Source: a bacterium (lineage in GTDB: Bacteria > Ratteibacteria > UBA8468 > B48-G9 > JAFGKM01). From it: a DNA stretch of 14,613 nt. The stretch's first letter is position 1, and every line of letters begins with the position of its first letter. Made by a program: the position numbers and the translations under genes. The notes under the pieces are model-generated. The model was given only the letters and a program-made list of their open reading frames with translations. It was not told the DNA's origin and ran no database searches. Of the stretch, positions 5,826 through 11,683 are shown one piece after another. The stretch covers positions 1 through 14,613 of the forward strand of contig JAKPNC010000233.1 in the NCBI GenBank assembly GCA_029548585.1, written 5' to 3'.

Positions 5826-7757
5826 ATGAGCGAACTCAGACTGGAATCATATAAGATGCCGGCAGCCCGGCTTGGCCCTGAAAATCCGCTTCCTGCCCTT
5901 GATACATGCCTGCCTTACAAAGTGCAGGACGGTTATGGCAGAGAACGGGCGGAACGCAGTTTCAAAACCGTTGTGCTGGAAAACGATATCCTGAAAGCCA
6001 CTTTCCTTGTAGAGCTTGGAGGAAGACTCTGGTCGCTTTACAACAAGAAGAAGAATTATGAACTGCTCTATATGAATCCCGTATTCCAGCCCTGCAACCT
6101 TGCGATAAGGAATGCATGGTTCAGCGGGGGAGTGGAATGGAACATGGGGATAAGAGGCCATTCGGTATTCACGTGTTCTCCGGTCTTCGCGGCTAAGCTG
6201 AAATTGGATGACGGGACACCCGTTCTGAGGATTTACGAATGGGACAGGATACGCATGGCTCCCTACCAGGTTGACTTTTTCCTGCCAGGCAATTCTGATT
6301 TTCTTTTTGCTAGAGGGAAAATAATCAATCCCCACCAGGAAGAAATTCCCATGTACTGGTGGTCAAACATAGCCTTTCCCGAGATACCCGGAGGAAGAAT
6401 CATAGCGCCTGCAACATCGGCTTTCAGGCACGGTTATGACAGAATAGTGAACACTGTTTCAATACCGGTATCCGAAGGTACAGACCTTTCCTATCCTGAA
6501 AACTTCGACCGTTCGTCCGACTGTTTCTACCGGATTTCCCCGGGACAGCAGCCGTGGATAACCGCCCTCGACAAAGAAGGGTGCGGACTCATTCAAACAT
6601 CAACCCCTATGCTTAAAGGCCGCAAGCTTTTCGTCTGGGGTATGCAGCACGGAGGAAGGCATTGGCAGGATTTCCTTTCAGTGCCAGGATCGCCTTACAT
6701 TGAAATCCAGGCAGGACTGGCCCAAATCCAGTCCGAATACCTGCCCATGCCCCCGGGAGCCGAATGGGCCTGGTTGGAAGCCTACGGGTATATTCACACG
6801 GATACAGAAGTGACTTACGGCCCGGACTGGGAAAAAGCATGGAAATCCGTTGATGCGGAACTCAAAAAAAGAATGCCTTCCGCCAGTCTGGATTCAATCT
6901 TTTCGGAAACAACCGTAATGTCTGAAAGAAAGCCCGATGAAATTATACAGAGAGGGTCAGGATGGGGAGCGCTCGAACGGTTGAGAAGGGAAAAAGCGGG
7001 CGAGAAACCATGCTGCCCCGAATCGATGATTTTCGACGACAACTCTTTGACCGCCGAACAGAAACCGTGGATTGAATTGATTGAAAGAGGTCATATGCCG
7101 TGTATGTCCCCGGCAGAAGAACCCGGGGCATGGATGGTGCAAAGCGAGTGGCAGAATTTGCTCGGGAAAGCCGTAATCCAACCGGATAACGATCACTGGC
7201 TTTCATGGCTGCATCTCGGTATCATGTACTACAGCCGCAACGATTTTGAAAGAGCGGAACAGGCATGGGAAAAATCAATCAGCCGCACGCCGTCGCCATG
7301 GGCGTACCGCAACCTGGCTTTTCTTGCCTTGCACAATAAAGATGCGGAAAAGTATGCTTCTCTGCTTCTTAAGGCATGGAGAATGTCTCCCGGGACATTC
7401 AGGTTAACCGTAGAATGCTGCAAGGCCCTTGTTGATTCCGATAAACCTGAAAGAGCCCTCGATTTTATAGAAAAACTGCCCCCTGGCGTACGGGAAAACG
7501 GAAGAATAAAGATTTCAGAGGTACAGGCGGCCATAAAGGCACACGACATAGACAGGGCTGAGAAAATATTTAGAAGCGGCTTTTTTGTACCCGATATGAA
7601 GGAAGGCGAAGTTGTACTGAGCAATCTCTGGTTTGAGATGCATGAAAAACGCATTTCTGAAGCGGAAAAAATACCTGTTGACGACAAACTCCGGGATAGA
7701 GTCCGCAAGGAATTTCCTCCTCCGGTATGGCTCGATTTCCGCCAGACAGTAAAATAG
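5826..7757 (+). CDS. DUF5107 protein with C-terminal TPR-like repeats
   Basis: Protein of 643 residues. Residues ~20-330 match the DUF5107 pattern, a galactose-mutarotase-like beta-sandwich. Key stretches are ELGGRLWSLYNKK, NAWFSGGVEWNMG, MYWWSNIAFPE, GRKLFVWGMQHGGRHWQDFL and YIEIQAGLAQIQSEYLPMP. A hydrophilic linker follows. From about residue 457 the chain has TPR-like helical pairs (HWLSWLHLGIMYYSRNDFERAEQAWEK and onward) to ~600. As I recall, family members with TPRs are often considerably longer, so this looks like a compact version. The activity is not established for the family; sugar binding or anomer conversion is a guess from the fold. No signal peptide. ATG 5826 has AAGGA only 3 bases away, a tight spacing. 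The stop lies 38 bases before the DUF4091 start, so the two form an operon. Confidence 0.88.
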   Translation: MSELRLESYKMPAARLGPENPLPALDTCLPYKVQDGYGRERAERSFKTVVLENDILKATFLVELGGRLWSLYNKKKNYELLYMNPVFQPCNLAIRNAWFSGGVEWNMGIRGHSVFTCSPVFAAKLKLDDGTPVLRIYEWDRIRMAPYQVDFFLPGNSDFLFARGKIINPHQEEIPMYWWSNIAFPEIPGGRIIAPATSAFRHGYDRIVNTVSIPVSEGTDLSYPENFDRSSDCFYRISPGQQPWITALDKEGCGLIQTSTPMLKGRKLFVWGMQHGGRHWQDFLSVPGSPYIEIQAGLAQIQSEYLPMPPGAEWAWLEAYGYIHTDTEVTYGPDWEKAWKSVDAELKKRMPSASLDSIFSETTVMSERKPDEIIQRGSGWGALERLRREKAGEKPCCPESMIFDDNSLTAEQKPWIELIERGHMPCMSPAEEPGAWMVQSEWQNLLGKAVIQPDNDHWLSWLHLGIMYYSRNDFERAEQAWEKSISRTPSPWAYRNLAFLALHNKDAEKYASLLLKAWRMSPGTFRLTVECCKALVDSDKPERALDFIEKLPPGVRENGRIKISEVQAAIKAHDIDRAEKIFRSGFFVPDMKEGEVVLSNLWFEMHEKRISEAEKIPVDDKLRDRVRKEFPPPVWLDFRQTVK

Positions 7758-7783
7758 AAGTTTCTAATAACTTTTTTTCAAAT

Positions 7784-7790
7784 GGGAGGT
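7784..7790 (+). promoter_or_regulatory. ribosome binding site that selects a GTG start
   Basis: GGGAGGT lies 5 bases before GTG 7796. The in-frame ATG at 7727 lies inside the DUF5107 gene without such a site. The protein from GTG begins with residues that match the usual N-terminus of DUF4091 proteins. Confidence 0.85.
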
Positions 7791-7795
7791 ACGTT

Positions 7796-9544
7796 GTGGA
7801 TGATAATAGATTTGATGTGTGGGCGCAAGGCAGCATGTCCCGAATTTTTCCCAACCAGAAGCCTCCTGCCAAAGCGAAAAAAAGAATAACTTTACAGGCG
7901 GCAGGAAATGAGGTTGCATCTTTTCAGGTAGGCATTAGCGGCACATCCCATAAAATGAAAAGCTTTGAGGTTGTGGCAACAGATATGGTTTCTTCATCAG
8001 GAAAAATCATTCCCAAAGATAAGATTGATGTCCTTTATGCGGGATATGTGCCAGTTCCGTGGAATTCTCCGGGAAGTTCGCCCGATGACCTGGAAAAGAC
8101 AGCTCCCTGTTTTTTTCCAGACCCTTTATTTCCACCAACCTGGCGCGGATATCAGGTAAGGGGAACTTTTCCTGGAGCGGCAGGCGCCTGGATAAGAGTT
8201 CATATAGGCGCGTCCCTGCCCGCAGGGAAATACCATGGCAAAATTAAAGTTATCATCTCAGAGAAAACGAAAACTATCGGTTTCACAATAGAAGTTCTCC
8301 CTTTCCATTTACCGGAAAATTCGCATTTTTTAATGTCAAACTGGTTTATTGCGGGGTCAGTTTTACACCTTCACAATCTTACATTATTTACCGGTGAATT
8401 CTGGAAGGTTGTTGAGATTTACGCGAAAAATTTATCTTCACACAGGCAGAACGTAATTCTCACACCGTTGTTTGCCATAAGTTACAGGCAGCCAAAAAAT
8501 AATGATGAAATTGGAGGACAGTTGATAAATATTCTTGAGAAGTCCCCGGGAAAATATCTTTTCGATTATGAAAATTTTGATAAATGGGTAAATATATTTT
8601 TTAAAAACGGATTTAAAATTATTGAAGGAAGCCATCTTGCCGGGGGATCTGTCAATCCTGCAACCATTATTCTTAAAAAATATGGCAAAATTTTCCCTGA
8701 AAAATACACCTTTTCTTCCACCTTAAGCAAGGGATATAGAAATTTTATTAAACAATTCCTCTCTTCTTTGAGACAACATCTCATTGAAAAGGGCTGGATT
8801 GATAAATTCTGTATGCACATTTCTGATGAACCCAGCGGTGAACAGTTAAAACCTTACACAAGCCTTACTAAACTGGTAAAAACAATTGCGCCCGAATTCA
8901 AACTAATGGACGCCCTGGCAGATTTGCCTTTTGTAAAAAAACTTTATTATCCGGTACCTCTGATAAATAAATTTGAGCAGGTATTGGCTGAAAGTGAAGA
9001 AGCATTAAAGAAAAACATTTGGTTCTATTATTGCTGTGTTCCCGGTGGCAAGTGGCCCAACCGTTTTATGGATTACAATCTTATAAGAGTCAGAATATTT
9101 ACCTGGCTGGCTTTCAAATATAAGGCTAAAGGTTTTCTTCACTGGGGGCTGAACTATTGGAACTGGCACCCTCCTTTCCACCGGGAAGGGCCATACAATC
9201 CATACGATAATACCACGGGCGGTTCCCTGCAAGCGGGTGACAGTCATGTTTTATATCCTCCTCCAATGCCAGGCCGCTCCCATGAACCGGTGGATTCAAT
9301 AAGATGGGAGATTATAAGAAAAGCAATGGAGGATTACGAATATTTATATCTTTTAAGAGATTTGCTTAAAAAAGAACAAATCCCTTTAAAGTTGAAAGAA
9401 CAGGGGGAAGGGTTGATGAAAGAATTGGAAGAAAAGGTAGTTCCCAATTTTACAGAATATACCCGGGATGCTGAATATCTTGAAGATTTTCGAAGTCGAG
9501 TGGCAAAGTTGATAATACAAATAAAAAAATCAGGAGAAATATAA
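7796..9544 (+). CDS. DUF4091 / GH123-like putative glycoside hydrolase
   Basis: Protein of 582 residues from GTG 7796. The N-terminal beta-sandwich (~1-175) starts with FDVWAQGSMSRIFPNQKPP. The TIM-barrel region follows. It contains HISDEPSGEQ with the adjacent Asp344-Glu345 pair that matches the catalytic Asp-Glu pair of GH123 beta-N-acetylgalactosaminidases, which use substrate assistance by the N-acetyl group. The C-terminal DUF4091 signature includes GFLHWGLNYWNW and DSIRWEIIRKAMEDYEYLYL (~500-519). It probably removes an N-acetylhexosamine or a related sugar in the cytoplasm; specificity in DUF4091 is largely unknown. Second gene of the DUF5107 operon. Its DNA is strikingly more AT-rich than the gene before it, with many AAA, ATT and TTT codons, suggesting a different origin. 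No terminator is obvious after it. Confidence 0.88.
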   Translation: MDDNRFDVWAQGSMSRIFPNQKPPAKAKKRITLQAAGNEVASFQVGISGTSHKMKSFEVVATDMVSSSGKIIPKDKIDVLYAGYVPVPWNSPGSSPDDLEKTAPCFFPDPLFPPTWRGYQVRGTFPGAAGAWIRVHIGASLPAGKYHGKIKVIISEKTKTIGFTIEVLPFHLPENSHFLMSNWFIAGSVLHLHNLTLFTGEFWKVVEIYAKNLSSHRQNVILTPLFAISYRQPKNNDEIGGQLINILEKSPGKYLFDYENFDKWVNIFFKNGFKIIEGSHLAGGSVNPATIILKKYGKIFPEKYTFSSTLSKGYRNFIKQFLSSLRQHLIEKGWIDKFCMHISDEPSGEQLKPYTSLTKLVKTIAPEFKLMDALADLPFVKKLYYPVPLINKFEQVLAESEEALKKNIWFYYCCVPGGKWPNRFMDYNLIRVRIFTWLAFKYKAKGFLHWGLNYWNWHPPFHREGPYNPYDNTTGGSLQAGDSHVLYPPPMPGRSHEPVDSIRWEIIRKAMEDYEYLYLLRDLLKKEQIPLKLKEQGEGLMKELEEKVVPNFTEYTRDAEYLEDFRSRVAKLIIQIKKSGEI

Positions 9545-9585
9545 TATTACTGAAATGCCCCATAAAACAATGGTACATAAATCTT

Positions 9586-9594
9586 TGATATAAT
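9586..9594 (+). promoter_or_regulatory. extended -10 candidate
   Basis: TGATATAAT (TATAAT at 9589-9594) is identical to the extended -10 at 5317-5325. No good -35 box lies 16-18 bases upstream. It could serve the isomerase gene ~290 bases on. Confidence 0.3.
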
Positions 9595-9636
9595 TGCTTT
9601 TACGCCACTTCTTTCTACTTCTTTATCTCAGATTGA

Positions 9637-9783
9637 CAGCCGGAGGCCCAACTCCGCTAAAGCATACACGCCTGCGCTAAAGTTTACCTGCCAGGTTTGT
9701 AGTTCAACTCAGGTTGGCCATGGCGGACATGTCCTCTCTTCAAATGGCAGAGGAGGAGAAGAGAGATTTAAGAAAAGCTTTTC
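9637..9783. repeat. GC-rich block with palindromes and a short direct repeat
   Basis: CGGAG (9641-9645) is inverted at 9652-9656. GCTAAAG is repeated at 9656-9662 and 9675-9681. GGACATGTCC (9725-9734) is a perfect palindrome. CTCTCTTC (9734-9741) is inverted as GAAGAGAG (9758-9765), and GAAAAGCTTTTC (9772-9783) is a perfect palindrome. The block contrasts with AT-rich flanks and could be a relic of a dispersed repeat. Confidence 0.4.
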
Positions 9784-9892
9784 AGGATGACAGGCTTCTT
9801 TTTTAGACATAGGGAGAGTTGACAAATGCAGAATAAGGGAGTAACCTATTATAAACTTTTTTAAACCAGCCATAAAATAAGGAGGTAATCCA

Positions 9893-10681
9893 ATGAAATG
9901 GCCGATTATAATGCATGTAAATTACTGCGAGCAGGGGCAGACCATACCGGAGATCTGTCAGAAAGCGGTTGATTGGGGATACGACGGAGTAGAATTCCGC
10001 GGCAGTAGTTCCACAATGTCTTCCGAGGAATATATCGATGCTATCTCAAGGTCTGTTAAATCCTCCGGATTGAAAAACGTGGTTTTCGGAGGACCTCGCA
10101 TAACCGATCCCGAAGAAGGCATGAAGTTTTACAAAATGGCGTCAAAGAATTTCAAGCTTACCGTCTGCAACATGGCTGTAGGCATGATACCGGGCGGTTC
10201 CGCGGTCGCAAAGAAAGAAGATTGGGCGAAGGGAGTGGAAGCCCTGAAAGTCCTTGCCTGGATAGCAGAAGAAGTCGGATTCAAGTTCGCCCTCGAAATA
10301 CACATGGGATACCTTCATGACCTTCCGGCTTCGACGATGAGGCTTCTCGAGATGCTCAACAATCCCGCAGTTGGAGCAAACCTCGATTTCGGCAACATAG
10401 TATACCTTCAGGATACATTGACGATTGAAGATACGGTTGCCATGCTCGGGAAGAACCTTTACTACGTTCATCTTAAAAATTCGTATAAACTTCCTATGGG
10501 CAGAACTGCCGCAGGTCTGGCGGACGGTGCGATTAACCACAGGGAATACCTCACCGTTCTCAATAAATACGGCTACAAGGGGTTCCTCTGCATCGAAGCC
10601 CCGCGCGCGGGAGACAGGGAATGGTTTGCAAGGCAGGACATCGCCTATCTGAAAGCCCTGATGGATGAACTCGGACTTTGA
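9893..10681 (+). CDS. sugar phosphate isomerase/epimerase-like TIM-barrel protein
   Basis: Protein of 262 residues of the xylose-isomerase-like/AP-endonuclease-2 superfamily (PF01261 type), whose sugar-acting members interconvert ketoses, inosoles or related compounds with a divalent metal. Barrel strands carry the expected metal ligands: Glu135 (FALEIHMG), Asp165 (ANLDFGN), His193 (YYVHLKNS) and Glu235 (LCIEAPR), with His137 and Lys195 also in the pocket. The N-terminal AVDWGYDGVEFRG is typical. No signal peptide. The start is secured by a perfect AAGGAGGT six bases before the ATG. It stands alone in its unit and ends 14 bases before a strong terminator. The precise substrate cannot be read from the sequence. 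Context suggests late steps of sugar catabolism. Confidence 0.9.
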   Translation: MKWPIIMHVNYCEQGQTIPEICQKAVDWGYDGVEFRGSSSTMSSEEYIDAISRSVKSSGLKNVVFGGPRITDPEEGMKFYKMASKNFKLTVCNMAVGMIPGGSAVAKKEDWAKGVEALKVLAWIAEEVGFKFALEIHMGYLHDLPASTMRLLEMLNNPAVGANLDFGNIVYLQDTLTIEDTVAMLGKNLYYVHLKNSYKLPMGRTAAGLADGAINHREYLTVLNKYGYKGFLCIEAPRAGDREWFARQDIAYLKALMDELGL

Positions 10682-10695
10682 TATATTTCAAAAGA

Positions 10696-10737
10696 AAGGG
10701 AACTGCCCCCATAAAGGAGGCAGTTCCCTTATTTTTT
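10696..10737. terminator. strong bidirectional rho-independent terminator
   Basis: AAGGGAACTGCC (10696-10707) is exactly inverted as GGCAGTTCCCTT (10719-10730), a 12-bp perfect stem with an 11-base loop. It is followed by ATTTTTT on the plus strand. On the minus strand the stem is followed by TTCTTTT, so it can also end the convergent amidohydrolase transcript. The amidohydrolase TAA (10736-10738) overlaps the plus-strand T-run. Confidence 0.93.
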
Positions 10738-11620
10738 ATCCCTTAAGCTTCAACACCCTTATTGCATTCTTCTGCATTATTTTCTCATAAGCTTTCATGG
10801 ATATCTTTTTGCCTTCCTTGACTTCCTTGAAATATTCCACATGAGGTATAATCTTCTTGTTTGAAGATATATCGGTGCCGAACATCAGCTTATCCTGGAA
10901 TTCCTCGAGAAACTTGTATCCGTACTCTTTGTCCCTTGTAATGGCGTTCAGACCGCTTCCTGCAGAAAGGTCCCCGTACAGGTTGGGATACTTCGCAAGA
11001 AGTTTCTGGAGCCTTCCCGGGGCCTTGACCTTCCCGTCGGGATATCCTGCTCTCTCTTCCTCGGGAACATCGGCGCTTATCTCCGCCCAGAAAGTCATGG
11101 CATGCCCTATGAAAATGGTATCGGGACATTCTTTCATCGCTCTTTCAAGCCTCGGCAGACCTTTGTCATCCGCAAGCCCGTAGCTTCCGCCCAACCTGTC
11201 GTAAAGATGGAAAAGTATGGGGAATCCGAACTTCGCCGCCTGCCTGTAAAGATTCAGGCATCTTGGATCATCAAAATAGAGGTTTGCGGTCATCTCTCCA
11301 AGCCCCTTGCATCCGGCATCCTTGTAGTAGCCCAGTATCCACGAAAAATCGCTGTCGGGGGAATTCGTCCCGGACCTTGGATCCACATCGCAGAAAGGTA
11401 TCACCCTGTCAGGATGCTTTTTGTAAAATTTGAGGATATCTTCAGGACCGGTATAAAAACACGGTACTTCAGGACTTACACCGGCAGGAAGCACCACGAA
11501 CCTTTCGGCTCCCCTGCTATCCATTGCCTTAAGTATCTCTTTTTCTGTTACCACCTCCATTCCCCTTCCACCGGGTCTGCCTCCCCAAAGCCTTATCACG
11601 TGCGTATGTATATCTATCAT
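10736..11620 (-). CDS. amidohydrolase-superfamily TIM-barrel protein (amidohydrolase_2-like)
   Basis: Protein of 294 residues, typical of the Amidohydro_2 (PF04909) group, which includes metal-dependent hydrolases and decarboxylases such as ACMSD-like enzymes. The metal-binding set is complete: IDIHTHV (His5, His7), FHLYD (His138), FIGHAM (His173) and MFGTDIS (Asp250), with Glu109 in GLGEM as a further candidate. No signal peptide. The ATG at 11620 is preceded by AAAGGAGG with 5 bases between. It follows the toroid-LamG gene by 63 bases on the same strand and is probably co-transcribed, though an operator-like palindrome sits in that gap. It may open a lactone or decarboxylate a sugar-acid product; the substrate is unknown. 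Confidence 0.88.
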   Translation of the reverse strand: MIDIHTHVIRLWGGRPGGRGMEVVTEKEILKAMDSRGAERFVVLPAGVSPEVPCFYTGPEDILKFYKKHPDRVIPFCDVDPRSGTNSPDSDFSWILGYYKDAGCKGLGEMTANLYFDDPRCLNLYRQAAKFGFPILFHLYDRLGGSYGLADDKGLPRLERAMKECPDTIFIGHAMTFWAEISADVPEEERAGYPDGKVKAPGRLQKLLAKYPNLYGDLSAGSGLNAITRDKEYGYKFLEEFQDKLMFGTDISSNKKIIPHVEYFKEVKEGKKISMKAYEKIMQKNAIRVLKLKG

Positions 11621-11656
11621 CCGATCCTCCTTTTGTATGTCATGCTTAGGTTAGAG

Positions 11657-11674
11657 ATCAACGATATCGTTAAT
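11657..11674. promoter_or_regulatory. palindromic operator-like site before the amidohydrolase gene
   Basis: AACGATATCGTT (11660-11671) is a perfect 12-bp palindrome. Beyond one mismatched pair, the flanking AT on both sides is also symmetric, giving 16 of 18 positions. It lies ~37 bases upstream of the amidohydrolase start in the 63-base gap. It resembles a binding site for a dimeric repressor. Confidence 0.45.
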
Positions 11675-11683
11675 TTTATCTTT

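Larger units (their letters stand above)
9545..9892. other. gap with GC-rich palindromic block
   Basis: These 348 bases hold an extended -10 candidate (9586-9594), a GC-rich stretch with hairpins and palindromes (9637-9783) and, at the right end, a perfect ribosome binding sequence AAGGAGGT (9879-9886). I see no gene. Confidence 0.7.

Noticed and set aside
5847..6335. 162-codon minus-strand frame opposite the DUF5107 gene
   Set aside because: Antisense shadow; the plus strand encodes the conserved DUF5107 motifs.
7727..7795. Upstream ATG start for the DUF4091 gene inside the DUF5107 gene
   Set aside because: GTG 7796 has a strong ribosome binding site and begins the conserved N-terminus, whereas the extra 23 residues are not family-like.
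9819..9847. TTGACA with TAACCT 17 bases later, upstream of the isomerase gene
   Set aside because: The -10 box matches only 3 of 6 positions, and the better TATTAT is 22 bases away, outside normal spacing.
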